Below are positions 1 to 11,700 of a stretch of 64,000 nt of DNA, piece after piece; positions within the stretch are counted from its first letter, which is position 1; each line of letters opens with the position of its first letter. A program made the position numbers and the translations under genes. The DNA comes from Ampullaceana balthica (lineage: Eukaryota > Mollusca > Gastropoda > Lymnaeidae): NCBI GenBank assembly GCA_944989445.1, contig CALYLW010000438.1, positions 124,001 through 188,000 on the forward strand, read 5' to 3'. The notes under the pieces are model-generated. The model ran no database searches. It was not told the DNA's origin and saw nothing but the letters and a program-made list of their open reading frames with translations.

Positions 1-32
<32 letters not shown>

Positions 33-44
33 CTCCTCTCTCTC
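1..44. repeat. (TC)n microsatellite
   Basis: An almost pure TC dinucleotide run opens the window, with a few TCC interruptions near its end. It may continue to the left of the window. Confidence 0.95.
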
Positions 45-223
45 GACTCATTCATATTCTCAGTGCTAATTATAGACAAAGAGACCAGACGAGAGTTAGA
101 TGGAGAAAGGGGCGACTTCAAACTTAATATGAAATTATTTCATAGTGTTTCAGAAAAGGCTAAAATTACTATTTCAATGTTTAATTTCTCTTGATTTTAA
201 CCTTTCTATTTTGTCAATAAGCT

Positions 224-2040
224 ATGCTTCCAATTCTTACAGATGCCACAGGCGATGACAGCAAGGGCGAAGATGACAGAGATGATAGTCCCGTTGATGA
301 AAAACAAAGTGATACCTGTAACGAGAACGGTGAAACAAGTCTTTGCTACAGTAAGTATCTGATATATGAAACTGAGTTTATTTTTATTTGTTTTGTTGTC
401 TATTTCAAACGGGAGTTTCACTATTATGAGAAAACGGAACAATGGATCGTGACCAAATTTGAAACGATTGTTCATTCTGATACCTTTACAGATTGTTGAA
501 AGGATAGTTGTTGTTTTTTTTCTTTTTTCAACTATCACTTGAATTCACTTGTAAGTTGTAAATTTAAAAAATCGTAAAATGTAAAAACAAATAGCTAAAA
601 AAATCAATTTATAACGAATTATGTGTTTCAAAAAGAGTTATTTTTGGTGCAGTTTTTTTCCATTGTTTGCGCAAGAGTAAGATGAGCACACAGTTTGGTC
701 ATATTACAATCATTAAGACCTAAATGCTGACGCTTAGCTGTTAAACAATTAGTGTTGTCCTGCTTTCATTCACTTTCCTAAGGTTTCTCTTACCTTATAA
801 TAACAATTTGCATACAATACTTTGGGGCCGTCCATAAATGACGTCACGCACCTAGGGGGGTCCCCACATTTGTGACGATGTTTGACGAGAGGGAGGGGGA
901 GTTTTAGAATTGTGACGTCACGTCAAAAACGCGCTACTTTAAAATCAAGGTTCCACCTAAATATTCGATTTCTTACTATTTATTTTATGACGTTTTAAGT
1001 TGATTAGAGTGCAGCCTTACTTCAATTATTTCAATTAATTATATATCTATCTACTATCTGTGACATTTAAATCAATTATGTATTATTTTATCACCTTGAC
1101 AGTTACACATGAAACCCAGGTGTCAGAAGGTGGAGAAGCAGATCTTCACAAATATTACAGCAGGTGTAAAAAGAATCCAGGTCACACGCAGTTTGTACCT
1201 GTCAACGAATTTAACATCAAACACATGCCCGCGGCTGGAAAGGACATAAACCTAGTTAATTATATAAAAGCAATTGCTGACCTGACTGTCAGGGTAGATG
1301 TCAAAATGACCAGTCCTGAAAGACTTGAGTTTTGGCCAAACACCACATCTCCATACAGTTTTTATGGCCTTAGAGGTAGCACCGTCATGAGGTTAGGGAC
1401 TGGAATGGTGTGGAATGTTTTCAAATCGACAGAAGAAAACAGGGGTGTGTGTCCATGCCACAAGTTTCAACACTCGGACACACCCAGCAAGGTGTGGGAG
1501 GAGGTAAGGATGTACACGGCAACGCACATGTTTGATGACATCGAGGCGAGAAACACCACGTGCAGATTGTTCTATGACGTAGAGAGTGGCCCCTGTGTTG
1601 CTCTCGGTGGGTGGAAGATGCACGAGGTTAACATCAATGAAGACTGGTGTAGGTTGCAATGCATGACATGTGACATGGATCTACTGGATAAACTGGACAA
1701 GATGCTGAAACACAGAGAAGATCTGGGGAGAGACGTTCTCTTATCATACCAAAATCATGGAGAAGATTTCAAGCTGACTGTCATAGCATCACATCCACAT
1801 GGATGTTCCAAGCAGATTTCTATAGGAGACTTGATCGACCGAGCCCAGGTAAACGGTAAGACCCAATACACCTACAATACAAGCACATGTCAAGGCAGTA
1901 GCGGAGCTCGAGTCCACTCCCTGGGGAAACAAGATTGTTTTTTCTACGGCCTCCACGTCCACAGCGGCGTCAACTCTCATGGTAAAAATGATAGCGGCAT
2001 TGGCTGGGAATATCCCTTACTCTCGAATACATTGGCGTAA
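224..2040 (+). CDS. Trypsin-fold (PA clan) serine protease-like protein
   Basis: Two coding exons can be joined: about 243-350 and 1103-2040, with a GTAAGT donor at 351 and a TTGACAG acceptor ending at 1102. The phases match (one base, then two). In the second exon a triad is visible: TATH (His at 1525-1527), RDVLL (Asp at 1732-1734, like the DIALL of trypsins) and QGSSGA (Ser at 1900-1902, in place of GDSGG). A CPC motif and several other cysteines suggest an extracellular or disulfide-bonded protein. Long molluscan proteins with a GSSGA serine motif are the closest family I know; the physiological substrate is unknown. The first exon is acidic (rich in D and E). An ATG lies at 224, but a good acceptor (CTTACAG, ending at 242) leads into the same frame, so 243-350 may be an internal exon with the true start to the left. 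The stop codon TAA is at 2038-2040. Confidence 0.68.
243..350 (+). CDS. Protease-like gene, upstream exon (acidic segment)
   Basis: This exon is bounded by an AG at 241-242 and a GTAAGT donor at 351. It encodes about 36 residues rich in Asp, Glu and Ser, starting and ending in phase 1. The in-frame ATG at 224 sits only 19 bases upstream of the acceptor, so the exon could alternatively be a first exon starting at 224. Confidence 0.5.
824..1022 (+). mobile_element. TGACGTCA-rich MITE, truncated copy a
   Basis: The copy begins with the family terminus GGGGCCGTCCATAAATGACG and carries two TGACGTCA palindromes. It stops inside the family's internal AT-rich part (matching the copy at 2633-3043), with no right end. 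It lies in the intron of the protease-like gene. Confidence 0.75.
1103..2040 (+). CDS. Protease-like gene, catalytic exon
   Basis: One uninterrupted exon of 938 nt carries the whole catalytic region. The N-terminal third holds no catalytic residue. His (TATH), Asp (RDVLL) and Ser (GSSGA) appear in the order and approximate spacing of S1 peptidases. The oxyanion-loop residue before the serine is Ser instead of Asp, so the protein could be a low-activity or specialised enzyme. Confidence 0.65.
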
Positions 2041-2130
2041 TTTTCTTAGTGCGCGGATTTTGTTTGTTTGATTTTAGTTCAAATAAGTTGTAGGTCTTAC
2101 AAACGTGCCATACACATTAGGATGATTCAG

Positions 2131-2136
2131 AATAAA
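2131..2136 (+). promoter_or_regulatory. Candidate poly(A) signal of the protease-like gene
   Basis: AATAAA lies about 90 bases after the stop codon at 2040. A second AATAAA occurs at 2445-2450, beyond a foldback repeat, and is an alternative. Confidence 0.45.
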
Positions 2137-2139
2137 TGG

Positions 2140-2445
2140 TAACCAGACAAAAAGACAAGGTGACAAAACGACAAGTAACGAAACGACAAAACGACATGGT
2201 GACACAACGACAAGTTGACAAAGATAGTTCAAAATAGAACAACGAAAAAAAAATGCCATGATTTTGACTGAAGAGTGTTTTTAGTTTTGGCCGCAGAGCT
2301 ATTAAGTCTGACACCCTTAGTCTATGTTCAAAGTGACCTTGTCGCGGGACTTCATGTTTCTACAGTAATCTACGTTGCTTCTATGAGACCTTGTCGTTTT
2401 GTCACCATGTCGTTTTGTCACTTGTCGTTTTGTCATGGAACCAGA
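2140..2445. repeat. Foldback element built from GACAAAACGACA repeats
   Basis: Bases 2145-2222 contain several direct copies of a GACAAAACGACA motif. Bases 2389-2437 contain the reverse complement, TGTCGTTTTGTC, also repeated. The two arms could form an imperfect stem with a loop of about 165 bases. I see no coding content, and I cannot tell whether this is a small transposon or a local inversion. Confidence 0.6.
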
Positions 2446-2632
2446 ATAAATTAAGTATATAAAGAGTGAACTTTACAAAATGTATCGCAAGGGACCGTGA
2501 ATGACCGTGAAACCAGATCACATAATTTGTGTATATAAGATATATTTAATTATAATTTAAACTTTGGCTACCTAGACCAAACTCAGTGCACAAACACTGA
2601 ATATTTCAGACAACATCACTGATCTGTGGCAG

Positions 2633-3043
2633 TGGCCGTCCATTAATGACGTCACGCACCTAGGGGGGAGGGGGTCCACACATTTGTGACGATGTTTGAC
2701 GAGGGGCAGGGGGTGTTTGAGAAATGTGACGTCACATAAAAATCGCAACTTTAAATCAAAGTTCCACTTAAATATTTGATTTCTTACAATTTATTTTATG
2801 ACGTTTTACATAGCTTCCCGCGTGTTACGATATTTGAGTGCAACCTTACGCTAAATACAGTCTTAAATGACAAAAAGTGATTTGAAACATGCTCTTTTTC
2901 AAAAAGAAAATGCAGCTTTAATGGGGGGTGGGGGGTCACAGCTTTGTGACGTCATATTTGAGGGGGGGGGGAGTTTTTGTGACGACGCGTGACGGGGAGT
3001 GGAAAATCGGTGAAAATCTCGTGACGTCATTTGTGGACGACCC
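2633..3043 (+). mobile_element. TGACGTCA-rich MITE, full-length copy b
   Basis: The copy runs from TGGCCGTCCATTAATGACGT to the inverted terminus ACGTCATTTGTGGACGACCC, about 410 bp. Inside are G-rich stretches beside GTGACG motifs at both ends and an AT-rich centre. Four related copies or halves elsewhere in the window share the same arrangement, so the boundaries are supported by comparison. Confidence 0.8.
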
Positions 3044-3279
3044 AATATAATAAACTCCTAGACTAGATTTTTTGTCTTATCTTATGTATTTGTTCAGTAT
3101 GCGTATTTACATGCAATATTGGATCTTGAACAAAATGTGCACACATTTTAATCATAAACAAGAATAAAAGACGGGGAACTAAAGGGTGAAGTTTCCAAAA
3201 TATGCTTAAGGACATAAACTGATTTTTTTTATGAAGTTTCTAACATTAATGAATGAAATTGTTGGTATTATTGTAGAGG

Positions 3280-3645
3280 GTGACCCGTCAAAACGGCCCC
3301 AGAAAATTGTTAACATTTTTAAACAAAAACTTTATTTATTATTATTTGTTTTTTTATATATTTTTTTTGCATTTTAAGCGTTTGTCAACTTTTCCACCCT
3401 TAAAAAAAAGTGGTAAAATTGTAAATTATTTCTTCTGATTTTATTATATTATTTCTTGTCAACAAACAACTGTGATTGGTACAATTTCGCGTAAAGGCTA
3501 ATAAATTAACTCTTGTGATTTCATTATTATTGTTTATTGTGAGCTAAACCTGACACTGAATAGATGGAATGAGTAAAAATACGAATATAATATTTGATTG
3601 TACATTTTACTATTAGTCCATGGCCGTTTTGTCGGTGAACCATTG
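3280..3645. mobile_element. Short TIR element (CAAAACGGCC termini)
   Basis: GTGACCCGTCAAAACGGCC at the left is mirrored by GGCCGTTTTGTCGGTGAACC at the right. The interior is AT-rich and non-coding. No clear target duplication is visible, so the call rests on the terminal inverted match of roughly 20 bases. Confidence 0.45.
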
Positions 3646-4067
3646 AAGAGGTTATAGAATTACCTTTATTGCAGTCCAGGGACAAAGGAAATATTGGCTG
3701 GTCTGTGTGCAAAGCGCTAAAAATGTATGCGTACGTTTTACTAACGTCGTTTTTTTTAAAAAACAATTCTTGTAACATTTATCCATCAAGATCCCGAATC
3801 AAATGAAGTGCTTAATAACATTTGCGAAGATTTCTATTTGGTATTTTTTGTGGTTGGGGGCTGTTTGTTGTTCATGGGGGATGGTTTCATCTATAACTAC
3901 ATATAATAAAATAATGTTTAAATCAATATATTTCCTCGTGGTCATCAATTGAGGTGTAAACTAAAACTAAAAAGCTGGAGAGTTTCATTTCCAAATTCAG
4001 TCAACAAAATGTGGGTGAGACTGCAATCAGGATTATAGATAGGTAGACGGATATCATGCAAACAGGG

Positions 4068-4145
4068 TATGAGTGAGCCTTACAAGACGTCACAGACAGT
4101 GAACGTTTCGGCTAAGACCCTTCTTCAACTATGTGTTTGCAGGTT
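4068..4145 (-). repeat. Dispersed GAAACGTT-type repeat fragment
   Basis: Read on the minus strand, this segment has TGAAGAAGGGTCTTAGCC followed by GAAACGTT. It recalls the hammerhead-like core (CUGAUGA, helix, GAAAC) known from Penelope-like retroelements, but the first core block is TTGAAGA and the helix between the blocks is only about two base pairs. I record it as a repeat remnant and not as an active ribozyme. Confidence 0.3.
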
Positions 4146-4304
4146 ATTCATCACCAGTCGACTGGCCAGAAAAGTTAGTTTTCAAATGCATCAACTGTTT
4201 TATGTCTTTGTAGATGCATCCACCCCAACCTCCCTCCATATTCATTAATAATATCTTTACATACATTATTTTCATTGATATTTGATAAAAATGTTAATGA
4301 TTAA

Positions 4305-4560
4305 TTCAGAAATTCATCGTTAATTTCAAGACTGCACTTAAGACACATCTTTTCAAAATTTATTTTCAAAATTGATGCAACAACATTTCTTGTAAATGAT
4401 TAACGTAGCTTATGTATAATGTACTGTAATTTTGTGTGTTTGTTGTGATATGAAAGTTAATTTAATACTCATAGGTATGTTAATTCTTTCATGTAAAGCG
4501 CTGTGAGCCCAGTTCCTTACTGGGATACAGCGCTATATAAATAATCAATTTATTATTATT
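4305..4560 (+). mobile_element. LINE 3'-end fragment with ATT tail
   Basis: A short frame near 4322-4363 reads FKTALKTHLF, the usual last residues of L2/CR1-type reverse transcriptases. It is followed by a 3' UTR with AGCGCTGTGAGCCCAGTTCC, then GATACAGCGCTATATAAA and an ATT-repeat tail at about 4547-4560. The same 3' end occurs inverted at 24670-24745, and a worn copy lies near 12240-12425. Confidence 0.7.
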
Positions 4561-4959
4561 AGTTCATGTTTTTAATTTTTATGGAGTTTTGTATTTATAA
4601 TTTGCAGTTACTGTTGATAAAACTAAGATGTTTGAAAATAAAACTATAAAAACTGTATCCTGATAGTACGTCAAAGGCTTTTGGCATATTCAAATTTCAA
4701 TTTATCTCTATGAAATTCCGCTCATAAATTACTCTAAAAATTAACAAATATTTATATAAATATAAATCTACTCGTCTACATTCAAATAATCAATTCAAAC
4801 CCCTTGACATTGACACATGGATTTGTGATTGCTGCTGAAATGTTGAAACTCATATTCATATCAAATCACTACAACTCTTTAAGTTACACCTCTCCTCCCT
4901 GTCAATAGGAGGGGTGTGGGGTGCCTACAAATGGGAGCAAACCAACAGGCTCAATTATT

Positions 4960-5104
4960 ATTACTAGTACTAGTATTACTAGATCAAATGAGTCTGAATA
5001 AAGTTTGTTTTTAAAATCAACGAACATTTCTCCGAGAGCCAGGTGCAGCCATCAAAAGAGCCACATCTGGCTCTCGAGCCATGTTTTCCCGATCCCTGCT
5101 CTAG
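4960..5104. mobile_element. hAT-type element end fragment
   Basis: The segment has the repeated GAGCCA/TGGCTC words and finishes with GATCCCTGCTCT, which resembles the right end of common animal hAT elements that begin AGAGCAGGGATCGGG on the other strand. I find no matching left end, so it is a fragment. Confidence 0.4.
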
Positions 5105-5462
5105 ATACTAGATCATAACCTAGTTAGCTAGCGGTCATCACCTCATGGGAAAGAATGAGACCTTTGAGGTGAGGACCCCATTAAAAATGCTGTGCTCATT
5201 GAAATTTCAAGAGCAACCGTTAGGTTCACTAAGTCAGTTCTCATATCAGATTTGTAACTCCATTTTCCATTCAACCACCAACCTAGATTGATTGACACAA
5301 AATCTACTACTACACTAAATATTTGTTTTAATGATGCACATAGAACAACACTCATGCTCATAAGATTGTATGCATATTTGAATAGTTGGACCACTTAAGA
5401 AAAAATAGTAAGAGATGGTTAAAAAACAAAAGAACAACAAAGTGAGCTAAATTCTCATATAG
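5105..5462. other. Intergenic DNA downstream of RPLP0
   Basis: No gene or clear repeat is seen here. The short frames are not supported by any motif. The segment separates the hAT fragment from the RPLP0 poly(A) signal. Confidence 0.5.
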
Positions 5463-5468
5463 TTTATT
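5463..5468 (-). promoter_or_regulatory. RPLP0 poly(A) signal
   Basis: TTTATT on the plus strand reads AATAAA on the coding strand, about 103 bases after the stop codon at 5571-5573. That spacing gives a short 3' UTR, normal for ribosomal protein genes. Confidence 0.65.
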
Positions 5469-5570
5469 TTTGTTTTGTCAACGGATGTTAACTAACGCCA
5501 TTTCAGTGAAAACCCAGTCACCTACTGACAGTCAAGTTAACATGACTTCTCAAATGTGTCTGTCAGGTTA

Positions 5571-5744
5571 CTAGTCAAACAGGCCAAATCCCATGTCATC
5601 ATCTTCAGAGTGTTCACTCTCTTCCTTGACTGGAGCTTTAGCAGGAGCTGCAGCAGCAGCTGGTGCAGCCTTTCCAGCTGCGGCAGGAGCTGGTGCAGCA
5701 GCAGCAACAGCAAACTTGGATGGGTCCTTGAGGTACTCTTTGGT
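5571..5744 (-). CDS. RPLP0: RPLP0 coding exon 9 (C-terminus)
   Basis: It encodes [13 protein letters not shown], the Ala/Pro hinge and the acidic tail ending [10 protein letters not shown], then TAG. The tail is the contact for elongation factors. Taken alone the tail could be P1 or P2, but the phase-0 join with exon 8 makes P0 clear. Confidence 0.95.
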   Translation of the reverse strand, partial: TKEYLKDPSKFAVAAAAPAPAAAGKAAPAAAAAPAKAPVKEESEHSEDDDMGFGLFD

Positions 5745-8700
5745 CTGTTAACAAAAGGCATACTAGGGTCAAGCAATGTACCAGCTATACACTACAGTCG
5801 AACCCACTTAACTCGAGCTCGGTTAACTCGCACACCCCATTATGTCGACGTTTTTCATTGGAACCGGCAAATTCTCTCTTTCTCTTAGCATTTTCTCGTC
5901 GTTTAATTCGATTTTTCTAAGTCGCCGAACCCTCATAACACGAGCACAAAAAAGGGTCAAATTTGTGACTTAGCGTTGGTTATCTCGATCCCCATGACCA
6001 ATCGCCAGCTTTTGAAAATGATAGCTATGATTTTTTTATAACCAAGGGAAGGGACCAACTTTCTGCCTCACCAGGGTCTGCTGGTGACGTCACAGCCCGC
6101 TTGCTCAGCGCTGTTACTTCTGGTACTATGCTTCGGTAACTAAGCGAATACATTTTTTTTTAATCGGTCACTAGCGAACTCCACAAACAGTGATGACGTG
6201 TATTTTTATATTTATAGACCAGAATATTATTATTATTATTAATAAAACGCTTTGATTTTGATGTCACGTTCGCTCGCGTGTTGGCTCTTATATTCTGCCG
6301 TAACACAACAAAAAATTAACTCCGGGTAATAAGCTAATATACCGACTAAGTCCTGATAAAACGGAGTAAACAGTCATAATAAGAGGGAATTTATTTAAAT
6401 ATCATATTATGTTTCACTCGTCAACTTACCATGATTATTGCAATTTCGCCGCGCACACGACGACGGGTTTAGGTGGGGTTGAGCTACACTGGCCATTTAC
6501 AAAGGCTTGCTCTGACTCAATTTAAAAAGAAAAATGTTCCTTCCCCCAACCCACAGTAGATGTATAACAATGGGGGAGGGGAGGGAAGGTGTCTCTTCTG
6601 GCGGTCTTGTATTGGTATGTCAAAGCAAGAGGCTTCCTTTTATATAAACATCAAAGACCTTTCAAGTCTTCTAGCCTTCCCCTACCACCCTCATTATCCC
6701 TAACTAGAAAATTTCTTAACTTGTCCCCCCCCCCTCATCCCTTAGAGCGGTCCGACGTATAATAGCTGTGACCTTTGACCATGGTTGACATCAAGCACTC
6801 GTACAGTGCCTCGACAACTAAGCAAATTAAAATTATTTTTTTTAAAAAGCATTCCTTAGCCGTAGGCGAAGTAGACTAATATTGATGACGTGTATATTAT
6901 TTAGATACTGGAATAGGGAGAAAGCGATTTGAAGTCACCGTCGCTCAACACAACAAAAACGAACTCCGGGGTAAAAAGCTATTACGGGCTTATTGAAGTA
7001 GCAGCTGAATAAATTATTTAAACTCCGAAGACTTAAAACTTAAATAAACAAGCCTAAACATTTTTAAAGCGGTCGTTCCGTTCGATAGTCGTAACTACGG
7101 TAAACACTAGTCATAGCGCAATAATAGTCAATTATTAACAAATATATTTATTTGAATATTGATTGTTTTCCTTGGTCCTTATACAAATAAATGCCTTGGT
7201 ATTTATTAGTAATAAACTTAAACTAAGATTATGACTTTAATTATAACAACATTATTTTTGACATCATTAGTATTAGTAGAAAATAGCATGAAATAATAAA
7301 GTTCAAGGACGAAAGAGCAAATGAACGCAATAGAGCCTTAGTCAGAGCCGAGTCACTAATTCATTTACATAAATCATACTCGCAAGGACGTTCCATTTCG
7401 CATAATATAATATATCACATAATTTAACATTATATTGATATTTCGTATATTCCGATACGATTCTGATTAATCGTCCCATCACTAATTAACACACAACACA
7501 TATATAAAGAAACTTCAAGCGCATGTTAATATTTTGCCGCCATATTGGTTTTCGTTTTAACTCCATCATGGGTTATCTCGATGCCATTTTCCATACCCAG
7601 GCCTGCCCACCTGCCAAGGAAAAAAATCTGTAGAGGGGTCTACGCGCGGCGTTGCAGCACCCCGCTGCGTTGCAGCACCCCACGGCGCTGGTTTAAGAAC
7701 TACATACTAAATAAATATAAAGTAATAAGTTAAATCCATTATCTTTTAATTTAAGTGTCTACAGAACACCACAGAATACTGGAAATGTTTACATTGCATT
7801 CAGATCAGGGGTGCCACTCACTGGGAGCTGTGAACCCTGAAATCCCTTTTTAAAAATTTCTTGAATCCTGAAAATTCTTTTATAAATTTTTCAAACCCTG
7901 AAAATTTAAACGTAACAAAGTGAACTTTAATTTTCATTTTCCAACCACTTATATCCATCATCACATGTGTTTAACACTTTTTCCCATATCGACAACATTT
8001 ATTTCACATTCGCAATAAGAATTTTGAGACATTTTATAAAGGAAAAAGTATATATGTACATAATTGTATATATATATATATAGGCTAGGCAATATGTAAA
8101 ATACAAAAAAAACATGCCGATACTACTTAGATTATCTATAATATAGAATTCCCTTCAATAACTTACACTAATATTTCATATTATTTATAAACTGTATTAT
8201 AATGTGATAATTAAATAAATTATTATTATTTTGAATTTTATTTCTTTGTCTGAAGTCATTTTGTGGGCTTGTTTTGAAATTAACTCAATATATTTATTAC
8301 ATAAATTATAGTTTATAGTGGGTTCATAATTTAATAATTATTATTGTCTATAGACTATTAGCTTTATCTTGTTCTTATACTACTTATACTGTTTAACTTG
8401 TAAGAGTAGAAGTAGAGGCCTGATGTAAATGAATAGTATTTCGTATTTATAAAAAGTAAAGCAGTCATCCGAAAGCACACATATCACGTAATTTATGATA
8501 AAATTTAAAATTAAACTATTTTTTTTAGAAAACTGAATTCAAGCACAAAATTCCGATTCAAACGGAGTGTGATCCGTTCAATTATTTTGTCTAAGTTTTT
8601 CCAAATATTGTTGTTATGCGCAGAACGATGCGCGATCGCGCGACGATGATATACTAGCAAAGGGAAGGGAGAGGTCACGGTACCAGTCCTATTTATAGCG

Positions 8701-11700
8701 AGTCCGCATATCCCTGAATAGGCTTTCCGCGCGTTATTACTCCCCCCCCCCTTCTTTTAAACCCAGAAGCCAAATTTGAACAACTAAACTCGCAAATCCA
8801 GAAAATCCGACAAGAGCGAGAAAAAAACCTCGCGAATCCGGAAAGACCAAAATCAAAAACTCGCGAATCCGGAAAATAAAAATATTTAGCTTCACGAATC
8901 CGGAATTCCGGGACAAACCGGAGCGGTGGCACCCCTGATTCAGATACACAAGAGAATAACCATGTTTTTCACTCATGAACAGAGGCTGCATAGAGTTCAG
9001 CTTTCCAGCATTTCCCTAGTGGCCTTTTTTAACTTGAACAGTTCTTTCGTCAATAGGCTTGGTCATAATTTACCGGAAGTCTAATAATAGACTCGATCTA
9101 TAACTAGGTCACCGCCTGAGGTGCCGTAAGGTCAAGTAGTGAATATTTATTCATAACTATTAGAGAGAATGCGCTCATTGAAATTATCTAAAACTTGTTC
9201 AAAAGCTTGATTTTATAGAATTTTAAAGAAAAATAAAAGGTCATATTATTTGATATATTATAATAATGCGAAATAGAGCTTCCTTGCGAGAGTGAATTTA
9301 ATATTAATATGTAAATATACAGACTATACTTTTTTTATTTTTAGTTCATTCGCTCATTCGTCCGAGAATTTTATACATTCAAATTCTATTTACTTCTAAA
9401 ACGTATGATGTAATTATAATTAAAATCATAATCTTAGTGTAAGTTTATTACTAATAAATACTAAGGCATCTATAATTTATATGAACCAACGAAAACAATT
9501 TATATTAAATATAAGTTTGTTAGCACTAGTGACTAGACTAGTACTAGTACTAGTGGCGACGGCCGGAACGACCGCTTACACTTTCACTGAGTTTCACTCA
9601 TCTTAAATAAACTCTTAGGCCTATGCTTATTTATTTAAATATCAATAGATGGTTATAGTTATATTATGTAATATTATATTATGCGAAATGGAACGTCCTT
9701 GGGAGCATGAATTATGTAAATGAATTATAATTAGTGACTCTGCATCTGCTGAGGCTCTAACTCTATTATCTAGTAATAAGTTAGTAGTAACTAGTTCTAG
9801 TTGCTCGTTCGTCCATGAAGTTTATTCTTTCATGCTATGATGTAATTATAATTAAAGTCATAATCTTAGTGTAATTTTATTACTAATAAATACTAAGGCA
9901 TCTATAATTTATATGAACCAACGAAAACAATTTATATTAAATATACGTTTGTTAGCACTAGTACTAGTAGCGACGGCCGGAACGACCGCTTACACTTTCA
10001 CTAGTTGCTCGTTCGTCCATGACGTTTATTCTTTCATACTATGATGTAATTATAATTAAAGTCATAATCTTAGTGTAAGTTTATTACTAAAGGCATATAT
10101 TTTTATAAGGCAAGGGCCAAGGAAAACAATATTAAAATACATATATGTTAATAATTGACTACGCTAGGACTAGTGTTTACCGTAGTTACGAATATGAACG
10201 CTTACACTCATCTTTAAATAATTTAAAATACTATGTTACGGCTTATTTATTAAAGTTTTAAGTCTTCGACATTTTAATAACTTTTTTCGGCTGCAAAACT
10301 GAGTGAGAAGAAATATTTTTTTTGTCCAAATTAGCACCTGGAACATCGTTTTCAGATAGCACTATAACACTATTAAACACACTGTTGCTAGCCATGTTTG
10401 AGAAAGTTTGACCTTACTGACAACGAAGAGCCTAAAAATAGATATGACCGAATGGCCTATGACGCGTTGGGGTCACAGAAATGATCAAGCCTATTGAAGT
10501 TAGCTTTGCTTTTAGATAAATATTAGTTTTTAGTAAGAAACTTTAGAAAGTTAAGAAAGAGTATCATTCATCTGAATTAACCGAATTAATGATTTCTCTT
10601 GTTTCATTGTAGTTTTTCTGGAAACATTTCTTTGAATCTGGCATTAAAAAGATAGGTATTAGAAAAATCTTTATTTCTTCCAAAAAGTAGGATGGTAAAT
10701 AAAACTTTCCATCTCATATCTGAATTTCCTATTCCTTCAACAATAATAACAAAGTAATTGTTAACAGATGTAGATTCACAACAGTTACTTTACTAATCAG
10801 CAGTTGTAATTTTTGCATTGAACTATTTTTTATTGTTATTGAACCCACCACTTTCAAAAGATAATTAGGTCTGGCACAGATTGCAAATGTTTTGCCACGG
10901 CCACAGGCGAGTGTTTTTCCAAATACTTATACTGTTTCGAAAACGAATGTCCCAATGACGTCTTTTCTTTATTTGTTTAGTTAGACTAGTCTTAGTACTA
11001 GTACAAACACTCTGAAGCTCAGTCACTGGAAAACCGTTTTTAGCAGCGTTCCTTACAAATGTATCCTAAGTCACAGAACAGCTGAATTTTTTTTTATTAG
11101 GCTGGTAAAAGGAATAATGTACGATCGGATGGCCAACGAAGAAAGTTAGATATCGCGGTTCGCTTGGATAACGGAAGTACAGGTAAAAACCTAGGAAGTG
11201 GCATCTTTCATTTTCGAAATACATCACCCCCATTATTAGTATTAGCTTTTTCTTTTTATAATTTTTTCGCATTCGGACTTTTCATAATGAATTTTTTTTT
11301 CTTCGGAAAATCGGGAGATTAAGGGTCTTATCGGGACTTCGTAAGCATGGGTAAAAAATCCGTATAATCCCGAAAAAATCGGGATGGTTGGCAGGCCTGC
11401 ATACCCCAACGCCGTCGACTTAACCGGTTTCGACTGTACTTTGAAATTCAAACTCTGATCTACTGAAATTGTATAATTTCCATAGAAAAACTATTAATTA
11501 ATTTACTACACAAATGAGCACTCACTTGTTCTGCTTCCTTAAAGGTGTAGTCGGTTTCAACAGCCACTGCCAAAAGGCGTTTGAAACCATTGATCAATGA
11601 ATGCGGAGCAGATGCAGCTGTTGGGTAGCCAATAGCCAGAGACACAGTAGCAACGTTACGAACACCCTGTAAATAATAAAAAAAAAGGCCCATTGGTACT

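Larger units (their letters stand above)
7601..11397. mobile_element. hAT-like element nested in the pogo-like element
   Basis: The left terminus CAGGCCTGCCCACCTGCC mirrors the right terminus GGATGGTTGGCAGGCCTG. The flanks share CATACCC, consistent with a target duplication of 7 of 8 bases. The interior is non-coding and AT-rich, with the duplicated blocks described at 9405-10220. Confidence 0.5.
5795..11436. mobile_element. Pogo/Tigger-like element with TA duplication, interrupted
   Basis: The left end CAGTCGAACCCACTTAACTC and the right end, whose reverse complement is CAGTCGAAACCGGTTAAGTC, are flanked by TA on both sides (5793-5794 and 11437-11438). The TIRs resemble pogo-type Tc1/mariner elements. 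No transposase frame remains. Removing the hAT element at 7601-11397 leaves about 1.85 kb. It fills most of the last RPLP0 intron. Confidence 0.65.

Noticed and set aside
206..538. Minus-strand frame of 110 codons overlapping the protease-like gene
   Set aside because: It is antisense to a supported exon and continues through its intron, with no domain I recognise.
4068..4145. Active hammerhead ribozyme
   Set aside because: The GAAAC block is present, but the CUGAUGA block is changed to TTGAAGA and the helix between them has only two good pairs.
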